From positions 78,156 through 142,155 of the IMG/VR virus record IMGVR_UViG_3300012147_000006: a stretch of 64,000 nt of DNA. One strand, written 5' to 3'. The notes beneath the pieces were generated by a model. It ran no database searches, was not told the origin of the DNA, and was given only the letters and a program-made list of their open reading frames with translations. Position 1 is the stretch's first letter; the number at the start of each line of letters is the position of its first letter. Below, in pieces: positions 1 to 6,425 of this stretch. Origin of the DNA: a virus. A program made the position numbers and the translations under genes.

Positions 1-37
1 CTTTTTCTACTTTTTTTATTACTTCTTGATTTGACAT
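1..37 (-). CDS. 5' end of a leftward gene cut by the window edge
   Basis: An ATG at 35-37 opens a frame that runs off the left edge (first residues MSNQEVIKKVEK). It sits about 27 bases downstream of a class A promoter, the usual leader distance in this block. Too little is visible to assign a function. Confidence 0.6.
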   Translation of the reverse strand, partial: MSNQEVIKKVEK

Positions 38-63
38 ATTTTTTGTTTTATTGGTTATATCTA

Positions 64-91
64 TATAACGATGACATTTTAAAAAGTTACA
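64..91 (-). promoter_or_regulatory. Class A promoter-like element, copy 1
   Basis: Read on the minus strand: TGTAACTTTTT, 10 variable bases, CGTTATA, then ATATAACC before the ATG at 37. It resembles a -35 TTGTAA and a -10 TTATAN at an 18-base spacing. This copy lacks the first T of TTG. Confidence 0.75.
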
Positions 92-100
92 GAAATGCGA

Positions 101-129
101 AAAGGCAGGGTAACAACTCCCTGCCTTCT
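101..129 (-). terminator. Rho-independent terminator
   Basis: Stem AAGGCAGGG/CCCTGCCTT with an 8-base loop, followed on the minus strand by TTTTC. It lies about 40 bases past the stop of the gene ending at 170 and just before class A copy 1, so it separates two units. Confidence 0.75.
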
Positions 130-169
130 CTATTTGTAACATTGTAACATATAACAAACAATAATATTT

Positions 170-439
170 TTAGTTCTGGTTCACCTTCTGGACTAACATC
201 TCTAAGGTATCCCTGACCAGCTCCGAGCTGGTAATTTTTTCTTTTGTCTTCAGGACGGTCTTCTGGTCTTGCTTCAGGTCATCCTTAAAACTTACCTGAA
301 CATCCGACTCCTGTATCCTGTATTCACCAGCAATCATGGTTTTGTATCCGTCAATCACATCCTGTCCAGTACATCCCCTGTACTCTATCTGGTACACCTG
401 CTGGTCATCAATGGTGAATACTATCCAAGCCCTGTTCAT
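170..439 (-). CDS. Small protein of unknown function (89 aa)
   Basis: Not recognised. The frame is a clean 89 codons and its ATG overlaps the stop of the upstream gene by 4 bases, so the two are translationally coupled. The product is charged, with a Lys-rich middle and a C-terminal helix-like stretch. Its DNA is more GC-rich than most of the window. Probably an early gene driven from the promoter at 759-787. Confidence 0.75.
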   Translation of the reverse strand: MNRAWIVFTIDDQQVYQIEYRGCTGQDVIDGYKTMIAGEYRIQESDVQVSFKDDLKQDQKTVLKTKEKITSSELVRDTLEMLVQKVNQN

Positions 440-753
440 AATTTCACGCCTGTAATTCTAACTACTTTGTTGCTGGAGAAATCACCTTCAAAAAGTTCTT
501 CAAATAACGCCTCCTGCTCATTAATAGCGTAAACCTCATCCCAGTTGACATATAACACAGGCGTTTCACCGTCCATCTCAATATACACCCTTCCCTGTCT
601 GCCTCTACCTTCGTTCTTGTCGTCATCAGCATCAAAGAATCCGTCATACTGCTGGTTTCTTAGAATGAATCTCATTGCAGCCTCAAGCTCCTGAACCTTT
701 GCGGCTATGGTTGCTTTTGCCCACTCTTGTAAATCTTTCTTTGCTGTTTTCAT
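436..753 (-). CDS. Acidic small protein of unknown function (105 aa)
   Basis: Not recognised. An N-terminal helical segment is followed by an acidic D/E/G-rich loop (about residues 42-50) and a hydrophobic strand region. The annotated ATG lies only 5 bases beyond the CGTTATA box of the class A promoter. The mRNA would therefore be leaderless or nearly so; the next in-frame Met is residue 27. First gene of a two-gene unit with the 170-439 gene. Confidence 0.7.
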   Translation of the reverse strand: MKTAKKDLQEWAKATIAAKVQELEAAMRFILRNQQYDGFFDADDDKNEGRGRQGRVYIEMDGETPVLYVNWDEVYAINEQEALFEELFEGDFSSNKVVRITGVKL

Positions 754-758
754 ATCTG

Positions 759-787
759 TATAACGATTCAGGTTTAAAAAGTTACAA
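759..787 (-). promoter_or_regulatory. Class A promoter-like element, copy 2
   Basis: TTGTAACTTTTT-N10-CGTTATA on the minus strand. The TAA inside TTGTAAC is the stop codon of the upstream gene (782-1111). Confidence 0.85.
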
Positions 788-1111
788 AGGGAGAGTTATA
801 AAATTGTCATCTCCCATAATAAAATCATTCTTTGTAGCGCACACATCCACTTTGTATCCCAAGCCCATAAGTTCTTCCAGAGCTTTTGCTGAATTATACA
901 CCTGCTCCTTCTGGTTAAGTCTGTGAGAAATCTCTGGCATCAGGTAAATTACTTGGTCTGGCTTCTCACCTTTCATTGAGGCTGGTAACCCATCTCTTTC
1001 CCACGCTCTAACATTGCTCATGCTGAATTTGCATACAACAATATAATTAGTCCTATCATTGAACTCTAACCCTATCAAAAGTTCTTTTAATATGTTTAAA
1101 ATATCTTCCAT
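782..1111 (-). CDS. Unknown protein (109 aa)
   Basis: Not recognised. The start overlaps the stop of the preceding gene by one base (TAATG). The stop codon TAA is contained in the TTGTAAC element of the next promoter, so gene end and promoter share bases. No membrane segment or metal motif is seen. Confidence 0.75.
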   Translation of the reverse strand: MEDILNILKELLIGLEFNDRTNYIVVCKFSMSNVRAWERDGLPASMKGEKPDQVIYLMPEISHRLNQKEQVYNSAKALEELMGLGYKVDVCATKNDFIMGDDNFITLPL

Positions 1112-1455
1112 TAGTCCAGTATAATTTTTTTAGTTAATGGCATATTTAAAGCCTCTTCCAGTTCATTTATTTCTACCAGTAATTCCTCTTTCAAAACCTC
1201 AACCCTATCCATCTTCGTTGGAAATCTTGAAGCGTCTTTCTCAATCATTTGAGTTTTATCTGTATTCTGAATTCTGCCAGTATGGTATCCGCCTGCTTCA
1301 TTAAGGTAAATTACTTTATTGTTTGTCAACGCCTCCAAATAAACATCCATTGCTCTGTTGGTCATGTTCATATGCTTCAGGGCAAATTCCAGTTCCTCTG
1401 CGGTTCTAATAATCAGCCAGTAACATCCGTTGCTAAATCCAAATAAAAATTTCAT
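1111..1455 (-). CDS. Unknown protein (114 aa)
   Basis: Not recognised. A hydrophobic N-terminus (MKFLFGFSNGCYWLII) looks like a buried strand rather than a signal peptide; the C-terminal half is helical and Glu/Leu-rich. It follows a class A promoter by about 24 bases and is coupled to the 782-1111 gene. Confidence 0.75.
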   Translation of the reverse strand: MKFLFGFSNGCYWLIIRTAEELEFALKHMNMTNRAMDVYLEALTNNKVIYLNEAGGYHTGRIQNTDKTQMIEKDASRFPTKMDRVEVLKEELLVEINELEEALNMPLTKKIILD

Positions 1456-1478
1456 AATTGTCTTGTTGGTTATGTATG

Positions 1479-1507
1479 TATAACGACACAGTTTTAAAAA
1501 GTTACAA
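1479..1507 (-). promoter_or_regulatory. Class A promoter-like element, copy 3
   Basis: Full 29-base core with a 10-base spacer, driving 1455 to 782. Its TTGTAAC supplies the TAA stop of the upstream gene at 1502. Confidence 0.85.
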
Positions 1508-1714
1508 AGACTTTAATACATCATTGACTTTGAAAAACCAATGTTGTGTGAACTTATGTTCACTGTCATTTACAAGAGAGAGTATTCCATCCTTTATGAC
1601 CACCTCACGCTCACTGTATCCCCACTTAGGGCAGGTTAAGTAATTTCCATCAGGCAAAGCATTATCCATTGCCTTAGCGTTTAATTCTGCGTTGGGTGTC
1701 TGCGTTAGTTTCAT
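1502..1714 (-). CDS. Small protein of unknown function (70 aa)
   Basis: Not recognised. As with the 436-753 gene, the ATG sits 5 bases after the CGTTATA of its class A promoter, implying a leaderless transcript (next Met at residue 16). The stop codon lies inside the next promoter. The product has one central Cys and a Trp-Phe-Phe cluster near the C-terminus. Confidence 0.65.
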   Translation of the reverse strand: MKLTQTPNAELNAKAMDNALPDGNYLTCPKWGYSEREVVIKDGILSLVNDSEHKFTQHWFFKVNDVLKSL

Positions 1715-1719
1715 ATCTG

Positions 1720-1748
1720 TATAACGATGAGGTTTTAAAAAGTTACAA
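1720..1748 (-). promoter_or_regulatory. Class A promoter-like element, copy 4
   Basis: Full core with a 10-base spacer, driving the 1502-1714 gene. The 9-mer AACTCTCCC abuts it upstream (1749-1757). Confidence 0.85.
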
Positions 1749-1757
1749 GGGAGAGTT

Positions 1758-1811
1758 TTAAAAAAAGAGGGCGTGTTGGAGTCTACTCTTCCGCCATTTT
1801 TGAAATGTCAT
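1758..1811 (-). CDS. Possible 17-residue basic peptide
   Basis: This is the only ATG-started frame downstream of class A copy 5 (product begins MTFQKWRK). It is very short and unsupported by homology; the transcript may instead be a small RNA. Confidence 0.25.
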   Translation of the reverse strand: MTFQKWRKSRLQHALFF

Positions 1812-1839
1812 GCCCGTATCAGTTTCCTACCTACATTCA

Positions 1840-1868
1840 TATAACGATGGTTATTTAAAAAGTTACAA
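1840..1868 (-). promoter_or_regulatory. Class A promoter-like element, copy 5
   Basis: Full core with a 10-base spacer. Unlike the other copies it has no sizeable gene downstream before the next promoter at 1748, only a 17-codon frame. Confidence 0.8.
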
Positions 1869-1895
1869 CGCTTCGCTCGTTCGGGGCAAACAAAG

Positions 1896-1923
1896 AAAAG
1901 GGAGACTTTTCAGCCTCCCCTTA
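1896..1923 (-). terminator. Rho-independent terminator after the SprT-like gene
   Basis: Minus-strand stem AAGGGGAG/CTCCCTT with a loop of about 9 bases and a TTTTC tail, roughly 30 bases after the stop at 1952. Confidence 0.7.
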
Positions 1924-1951
1924 TTGTCGTAACCACACAAACAATAATCTC

Positions 1952-2530
1952 TTAATAGTTCTGTATCTGTGTTAGTGCATACTTTTCGGTGTATCTTCCG
2001 TTGTTGTGTTCGTTACAACATTTTCCACAAGCACTAATTCTTTTCTTCTTTTTGTGACTCGCACTTTTTTTCCCGCATCCATTTTCACAAACTAATGTGT
2101 ATTTACTTTGAGTGTCGCTAATGTCCTCCGACTTGTAGCATCTTTCTGCGGTGCAAAGTACTTTTCTTGCTATTGCTTTCCACACGTTGTTGTGGTGGTT
2201 TCTTCCTCCCATTGCTCCATCAAGTGCGTGCGCTAATTCGTGACGCAATGTGTTTTCAAATTCTAATCCTTTGCTTAAGTTTTGAGTTACCAAATACTTT
2301 GAAAGGTAAATCGTTTTGTTTCTGTAATTACAAAGACCTGCTGCTCTTTTTCTTGAATTATACTCAAACTTCCACCCCAATTCTTTTAAGTTAATAACAC
2401 TTGCTTCTTTGAAACTGTAAATATCAATTGTCCAAATCGTTGCAAGTAATCTGTTTGCTAATCTTTCAAGTTCTCCAAGGGTTGTCTTACAGTTTTCCTC
2501 GAAGTGCATTTCTTTTGTTAAGTCTTTCAT
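1952..2530 (-). CDS. SprT-like zinc metalloprotease
   Basis: The 192-aa protein carries the SprT/Spartan pattern. A strand near residue 72 (TIYLS) leads into HELAHALD at about residues 96-103, and a later His-His-x4-W-x4-A-R block gives the third metal ligand. The C-terminus is a Cys-rich zinc ribbon (CENGCGKK, then CGKCC). SprT-family proteases act on DNA-protein crosslinks or protein substrates near DNA; the role in this phage is unknown. It is a single-gene unit between class A copy 6 and a terminator, so probably expressed early. The family call is firm, the substrate is not. Confidence 0.85.
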   Translation of the reverse strand: MKDLTKEMHFEENCKTTLGELERLANRLLATIWTIDIYSFKEASVINLKELGWKFEYNSRKRAAGLCNYRNKTIYLSKYLVTQNLSKGLEFENTLRHELAHALDGAMGGRNHHNNVWKAIARKVLCTAERCYKSEDISDTQSKYTLVCENGCGKKSASHKKKKRISACGKCCNEHNNGRYTEKYALTQIQNY

Positions 2531-2555
2531 TGTCGTTGTTTTTATGTTACATACA

Positions 2556-2584
2556 TATAACGATACGATTTCAAAAAGTTACAA
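2556..2584 (-). promoter_or_regulatory. Class A promoter-like element, copy 6
   Basis: Full core with a 10-base spacer, before the SprT-like gene. Its TTGTAAC contains the TAA stop of the 43-residue gene at 2579. Confidence 0.85.
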
Positions 2585-2710
2585 TTTCTTTCTCTGCGCT
2601 TTTCTCTTCTCTCTGCGCTTTTCTTTTCCACACTTTGGAATGTCAAAGTTTTTGGTGGTTCTACCCTCATCACTATAAGGGTTTGTTATGTAATAAATTT
2701 TATCAACCAT
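2579..2710 (-). CDS. Very basic 43-residue protein
   Basis: ATG at 2710 begins one base after the stop of the preceding gene. The frame ends with TAA inside the next class A promoter, the same arrangement as four longer neighbours, which supports it as real. The C-terminal half is an Arg/Lys-rich tail (KCGKEKRREKRKAQRKK), suggesting nucleic-acid or ribosome contact. No family is recognised. Confidence 0.65.
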   Translation of the reverse strand: MVDKIYYITNPYSDEGRTTKNFDIPKCGKEKRREKRKAQRKKL

Positions 2711-2711
2711 C

Positions 2712-3104
2712 TTATCCAAAAATTACTTCTCCATATAAACAGTGCTGAAGCAATTCAGTAGCCGTTATCGCATCATCCCCCTCTTCTTTGTAGGTCAACA
2801 CTATTTCAGACGCATCTTCATTGCTAAGGGCTTCTATCGCACCCTCAAGCGTGAATTCTAACGCTTCATCCCCCTCATAGTCAAAAAACTGTAAAGGCTT
2901 TCCGCTTTTAAGAATTTGAGCGTAAATGTCCTCACGACACGGGCTATTGTCATTCTCTGCGTTCCAAGTGTTTTTCGCTTCCTCATAGTCCTCTTGAACT
3001 ATGTTTAATCGAACCGAACACATTGCGAGTTCGCTTAACCCTCCGTTGCAAAGTGCGTTATGCACCATCTCTAAAACTTCTACTTTATCTAAAATAATTT
3101 TCAT
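2712..3104 (-). CDS. Acidic unknown protein (130 aa)
   Basis: Not recognised. Strongly acidic and helical, with no metal or catalytic motif visible. First gene of a two-gene unit with the 43-residue gene, behind class A copy 7 with a leader of about 20 bases. Confidence 0.75.
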   Translation of the reverse strand: MKIILDKVEVLEMVHNALCNGGLSELAMCSVRLNIVQEDYEEAKNTWNAENDNSPCREDIYAQILKSGKPLQFFDYEGDEALEFTLEGAIEALSNEDASEIVLTYKEEGDDAITATELLQHCLYGEVIFG

Positions 3105-3128
3105 GTCTTTTGTTTTTGGTTACAAGTG

Positions 3129-3157
3129 TATAACGATACGATTTCAAAAAGTTACAA
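3129..3157 (-). promoter_or_regulatory. Class A promoter-like element, copy 7
   Basis: Full core with a 10-base spacer identical to that of copy 6 (ATACGATTTC on the plus strand). The stop of the upstream gene is 5 bases away. Confidence 0.85.
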
Positions 3158-3161
3158 TTAT

Positions 3162-3425
3162 CTAAGCTTCAAAATCTCCAATATATAATTTTCCATTTTG
3201 AAAACTTGGCTCATATTCTCCATGCTCTGCTTCCATGTCATCAGTTTCAAAAAACGTGCTATCTGCCGCTTTCTCTAATTTGTGGCATACACATATAACA
3301 ACTGACATATCTCCTTGCATTGGGTGCTCAAAGAACTCTATCTCTTGACCCTTTGAGTTTGTCATTGCTCCGTAGCTTGTCGGGTTATGCTCCATTAATT
3401 TTTCGTACTTATAATGCTTTGCCAT
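3162..3425 (-). CDS. Unknown protein (87 aa)
   Basis: Not recognised. Alternating charged and hydrophobic strands suggest a small beta-rich fold (SVVICVCHK in the middle). It lies behind class A copy 8 with the common TAACCAATAAA-type leader. Confidence 0.75.
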   Translation of the reverse strand: MAKHYKYEKLMEHNPTSYGAMTNSKGQEIEFFEHPMQGDMSVVICVCHKLEKAADSTFFETDDMEAEHGEYEPSFQNGKLYIGDFEA

Positions 3426-3452
3426 TTTGTTTGTCTTTATTGGTTACAAGTG

Positions 3453-3481
3453 TATAACGAAATGAATTTAAAAAGTTACAA
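3453..3481 (-). promoter_or_regulatory. Class A promoter-like element, copy 8
   Basis: Full core with a 10-base spacer. It contains the TAA stop of the 3476-3718 gene. Confidence 0.85.
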
Positions 3482-3718
3482 AACGTTTGCAAGGTTTGTG
3501 AAATATGCAAAATCAATTAACATCATTTCTTTTTGTGCCACGGGGAGAGTTGCAAAATTTGGTGAGCAAATCATATCGCCCAAGGCTTGCATTTTTTGTA
3601 TTGTCTGAGCTTGTAAGTGACCCGTAGGCATTTCGCCCATTTGTTGAGGTTGGGGAGAGTTTTGTCCTTCTAACTCTTCTGCTTGTCTTTTTGACGGTGT
3701 GTTGAATCCTATTGCCAT
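3476..3718 (-). CDS. Unknown Gln/Met-rich protein (80 aa)
   Basis: Not recognised. A low-complexity Pro-Gln-Met stretch at residues 20-35 precedes a helical C-terminus. Two copies of the 9-mer AACTCTCCC lie inside the gene in different frames. The stop codon is inside class A copy 8. Confidence 0.65.
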   Translation of the reverse strand: MAIGFNTPSKRQAEELEGQNSPQPQQMGEMPTGHLQAQTIQKMQALGDMICSPNFATLPVAQKEMMLIDFAYFTNLANVL

Positions 3719-3745
3719 TTTGTTTATCTTTATTGGTTACATAGA

Positions 3746-3774
3746 TATAACGATAGCAATTCAAAAAGTTACAA
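3746..3774 (-). promoter_or_regulatory. Class A promoter-like element, copy 9
   Basis: Full core with a 10-base spacer. The stop of the upstream gene (3776) directly abuts it. Confidence 0.85.
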
Positions 3775-3775
3775 T

Positions 3776-3994
3776 CTAATTAGGGAGAGTTTCAATGCGT
3801 TCTAAGGTGTTTTTATCTACTGAGTAAGGCTGGCTATGCCCGTTACCTTTTAAGACCAATACAATAGGTATTGGGGAGAGTTCTAATAGTATTCCATGCA
3901 CAGTAACGCCATCGCCAATGCCACACGTACCAACTGCCTTAACAAGTCCGCCAATCATCTTTTTTGCATCTTCTAATAATACTATCTTTGCCAT
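3776..3994 (-). CDS. Unknown small protein (72 aa)
   Basis: Not recognised. Gly/Val-rich, probably a compact beta-barrel-like fold (VTVHGILLEL, IVLVLKG). No class A core lies directly upstream; only a terminator and an AACTCTCCC copy separate it from the 4063-4632 gene, so it may depend on read-through. Confidence 0.65.
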   Translation of the reverse strand: MAKIVLLEDAKKMIGGLVKAVGTCGIGDGVTVHGILLELSPIPIVLVLKGNGHSQPYSVDKNTLERIETLPN

Positions 3995-4016
3995 TAGGGA
4001 GAGTTTCTAAGTTTAT

Positions 4017-4046
4017 AAAAAAAAAGGGGAGCAATTCGCCCCCCTC
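4017..4046 (-). terminator. Rho-independent terminator
   Basis: Minus-strand stem AGGGG/CCCCT followed by a run of at least 8 T, just past the stop of the 4063-4632 gene. Confidence 0.75.
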
Positions 4047-4062
4047 GTTGTTGTTTCGTTTC

Positions 4063-4632
4063 TTATCCCTCAATTAGGTACATATTACCATTCATATTGA
4101 AAGAAATTAAGTTGTTAAAGTCAAGCGTTCTGAAAAAGAAGTTATTTTCTTCGTTAATCGTTCCACGTCCTGCAACTGCATTTGGTTTCAATCCCGCAGG
4201 TGTAATGTAAGTATCATTCCAAACATCTTTACGGTCAACTAACTTTCCATCTAAAATCAATTGTGTTTGTGGCTTTGAATGTCCTTCAACAATGAATACT
4301 AAGTATCTTTTTTCTTGTGTCTTTGTGTCCATACACACTGGGTTTCCTTCTGAAACATAATCTTTACCTCTCATTGGTTGCGCTTCAAAAACAATTTCCT
4401 TTCCCTCTCTGTCAAGAATTTTGTTAACTTTCTTTGCATAATCACTCCCTATTGTTGCGTTCGTTTCAACCATTTTCTGTAAAACTTTCTTACCTTTTAC
4501 AGTTTTAGACTTTGACTCGTCTACTAAGTATGCAATGTTTGAAAATGCTACACCCGAAGCCGAAACTTCTTTTTTGTAGTTAGTGAACATTGTTACTGCT
4601 TGGTCTCTTGTAATTCTTACTAAATTTTTCAT
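4063..4632 (-). CDS. Unknown protein (189 aa), leftmost-reading gene at the divergence point
   Basis: Not recognised. A mixed, mostly soluble protein with Lys-rich N-terminal helices and a beta-rich C-terminal half. First leftward gene at the divergent promoter pair 4662-4690 / 4760-4788, so it is likely among the earliest and strongest transcripts. It closes with a strong terminator. Confidence 0.8.
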   Translation of the reverse strand: MKNLVRITRDQAVTMFTNYKKEVSASGVAFSNIAYLVDESKSKTVKGKKVLQKMVETNATIGSDYAKKVNKILDREGKEIVFEAQPMRGKDYVSEGNPVCMDTKTQEKRYLVFIVEGHSKPQTQLILDGKLVDRKDVWNDTYITPAGLKPNAVAGRGTINEENNFFFRTLDFNNLISFNMNGNMYLIEG

Positions 4633-4661
4633 AATGTTTGTTTTATTATTGGTTACATACT

Positions 4662-4690
4662 TATAACGATATGTTTTTAAAAAGTTACAA
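4662..4690 (-). promoter_or_regulatory. Class A promoter-like element, copy 10
   Basis: Full core with a 10-base spacer; leftward member of a divergent pair. Confidence 0.85.
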
Positions 4691-4759
4691 AATCAAATTT
4701 CTACCTTAGAAAGTTCGCTTACTTTCTTATACGCAAATAAAAATTAATGTTCTATATCT

Positions 4760-4788
4760 TTGTAACTTTTTGAATTTTGGTCGTTATA
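4760..4788 (+). promoter_or_regulatory. Class A promoter-like element, copy 11 (rightward)
   Basis: TTGTAACTTTTT-N10-CGTTATA on the plus strand, then ATGTAACCAATAAAAAC before the ATG at 4817. It shows that orientation follows transcription on both strands. Confidence 0.88.
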
Positions 4789-4816
4789 TATATGTAACCA
4801 ATAAAAACATTAAAAG

Positions 4817-5077
4817 ATGATTGATTTAACGCAAGAGCAAAAGAACAAAATTCAGGAGAATACTGTAAGAGATTCAGGAGTCATTTGCTTTGAAGAGTAC
4901 CATTCAGCTGACGGTGAAGTAACAGTAACCAATATTAATATTAACAAGCAGCCTGGATTCTATGCCGACAGGGTATATACCTTAAAAAACAAAAACAAAA
5001 ACATTCTTGTCTCTAAAAGCGCTGGTGATATTCTTGATGAATATACAAAGATAATGCTTGTAAAATTAAAATTGTAA
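4817..5077 (+). CDS. Unknown protein (86 aa)
   Basis: Not recognised. Begins MIDLTQEQKNKIQEN, helical then beta-rich with many Lys/Asn. Rightward gene behind class A copy 11. Its TAA stop is the TAA of TTGTAAC in class A copy 12. Confidence 0.75.
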   Translation: MIDLTQEQKNKIQENTVRDSGVICFEEYHSADGEVTVTNININKQPGFYADRVYTLKNKNKNILVSKSAGDILDEYTKIMLVKLKL

Positions 5078-5100
5078 CTTTTTAAATTCCTGTCGTTATA
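5072..5100 (+). promoter_or_regulatory. Class A promoter-like element, copy 12 (rightward)
   Basis: Full core with a 10-base spacer on the plus strand. It shares its first bases with the stop codon of the 4817-5077 gene and leads into the 5127 gene. Confidence 0.88.
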
Positions 5101-5126
5101 TTAATGTAACCAAACAAGTAGAAATT

Positions 5127-5267
5127 ATGAGCAAAGATATTAAAGCACCAAAGTTTGAAGTCATTCAATTGACGCAAGGTGAGATACAAGATGCAATGAA
5201 GCATAGCGTACACAAGTCTAAGAAGACGTACACACGAAAGGCAAAGCACAAAGGTAAGAGGTACTAA
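5127..5267 (+). CDS. Basic 46-residue protein
   Basis: ATG lies 27 bases past class A copy 12. The frame is 46 codons, ending HKGKRY. The C-terminal half is Lys/Arg/His-rich and looks nucleic-acid-binding. No family is recognised. Last rightward gene before the long non-coding stretch. Confidence 0.65.
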   Translation: MSKDIKAPKFEVIQLTQGEIQDAMKHSVHKSKKTYTRKAKHKGKRY

Positions 5268-5494
5268 CCCCCTACCCTGTTTAAGCCCCTTACAGATAGG
5301 CTCTTATTTAAGGGGTCTATTTAAGGCTCGGAAGGAAAATAAGCCCCTAAAAAAGCCGCCCCTCCATAGGGGGTCCAAGACCTCTCACGAATTTTTCCCC
5401 ATTTTTTTTACAATATTCTCAACCAACGTATATTCCCTATCATACGCATTGTTGCTCCAGGTTTATTATTATTTTTCTCAACCAATCCCGTCAA

Positions 5495-5580
5495 GGACAA
5501 AATGTCCTATAGAATGTCTTTGAGAATTGTGAATATAAGCTATATTGCTTATAAAGGACAATATAAGCTCCTGGGCTTAT
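5495..5580. repeat. Run of short palindromes
   Basis: GGACA-AAA-TGTCC at 5495-5507, ATAAGC-6-GCTTAT at 5535-5552, and a second ATAAGC-6-GCTTAT with a different loop at 5563-5580. Conserved stems with unlike loops suggest structure rather than simple duplication. Confidence 0.6.
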
Positions 5581-5588
5581 AATACGTT

Positions 5589-5867
5589 CGGAATGACCAT
5601 CGGAATTTTCTTAATACTTATTTGCCGCATCCTTTACTGCGATTAGGATAGCTAACTGCCGTAACGTTCGGAATAAATAGTTCTTTCATCATGACGAGGA
5701 AAAGTTTTCTCTTTGTTAATAAGTCAATCCTTAAAAATTTTTTCCCAAATTTTTTAAGCTAATTTCTGGACCAATTACGCTCGGAATGACCATCGGAATC
5801 TCTCTGAGAAAAAACCTCTACACAACACTGATAGCAAAGCTTTAACGAGCGGAATGACCATCGGAAT
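5589..5867 (+). repeat. Three direct copies of an 18-base repeat
   Basis: CGGAATGACCATCGGAAT occurs at 5589-5606, 5782-5799 and 5850-5867, each preceded by a sequence like ACG(T/C/A). A half copy (ACGTTCGGAATAA) is at 5664-5675. Spacings are 193 and 68 bases. Confidence 0.8.
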
Positions 5868-6048
5868 TATTTGCCGCATAAAGCGCTGCGATTAGGTGTT
5901 CTATTTGCCGCACTCAAAGATATTGTTCATTCGTCATGACGAACAAGAAACTTTCTCTGGGGGGTAGGGGGTCCGTATAAGGGGGTGCCCCTTTTTCCTA
6001 TGGACTTACAAAAAGTGAATCCTTAAAAATTTTTTCCCAAATTTTTTA
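5726..6048 (+). repeat. Two direct copies of a 31-base AT-rich block
   Basis: The block AATCC-TTAAAAA-TTTTTTCCC-AAATTTTTTA is found at 5726-5756 and, unchanged, at 6018-6048. Upstream of each lies a related CATGACGA...TTTTCTC / CATGACGA...CTTTCTC segment, so the duplication unit is larger than the identical core. Confidence 0.8.
5979..5997 (+). terminator. Possible terminator of the rightward unit
   Basis: AAGGGG-GTG-CCCCTTTTT: a short GC stem with a 3-base loop and a T-run. Confidence 0.45.
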
Positions 6049-6068
6049 TTGTAAATTTTGGGAACAAG

Positions 6069-6237
6069 TTAACAGTGGTCTTTGAATAGTTTCTTCATTC
6101 TATGTATGTGAGAAATGACAAGACACTTATATGCAAGGTGCAGCAACGAAGTTTCTGATAGGCCCATCTTTTTTCTCTTCAAATGTTCGAGTATATTCTT
6201 CGTACTTAAATTCCCAGAGTTCTATATCTTCATTCAT
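6069..6237 (-). pseudogene. Micro-gene of the His-Cys tail family, frame broken in an A-tract
   Basis: An ATG at 6237 overlaps the upstream stop (TAATG), like its relatives. Frame 1 gives MNEDIELWEFKYEEYTRT and then a stop. Removing one A from the A6 run (6169-6174) gives a 55-residue product ending MKKLFKDHC, the tail shared by the cluster. N-terminal and C-terminal parts both match the pattern of the next gene. Either a sequencing indel, a broken gene or a slippage site. Last gene of the cluster. Confidence 0.6.
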
Positions 6238-6425
6238 TAGCAGTAATCTTGTATTATTTTTTCACGCCTACACCTGACAGCCAAATCCAGGAAACGATAA
6301 GCTCTAACGAGTTCATGAGTACCTGTGCTGAGGCCCCAGAAATGGACTTCAGTTTCATAATCTCCTATTGATTGGTTGCACCTGGTTTCCCACTTAATTA
6401 TTTCTTCTCTTGTAATCTTACTCAC
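6237..6425 (-). CDS. Micro-gene, His-Cys tail family (62 aa)
   Basis: Unknown function. Starts with GTG embedded in the TGT-G of the upstream gene's final Cys codon. Helical, with IIKWET near the N-terminus as in the 6825 gene, and ends REKIIQDYC. The stop overlaps the next ATG (TAATG). Part of a ten-gene overlapping array. Confidence 0.7.
   Translation of the reverse strand: MSKITREEIIKWETRCNQSIGDYETEVHFWGLSTGTHELVRAYRFLDLAVRCRREKIIQDYC

Larger units (their letters stand above)
5268..6068. other. 800-base non-coding region with repeats and hairpins
   Basis: No convincing reading frame on either strand. Rightward genes (to 5267) and the leftward micro-gene cluster (from 8240) converge here. 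It holds three copies of CGGAATGACCATCGGAAT, a 31-base duplicated block, paired TTTGCCGCAT...TGCGATTAGG units and short palindromes. Candidate roles are a replication origin, a structured RNA or a remnant of repeat expansion; the sequence alone does not decide. Confidence 0.6.

Noticed and set aside
5268-6068. CRISPR-like array
   Set aside because: The repeats are too few, irregularly spaced (193 and 68 bases) and the spacers contain other repeats.
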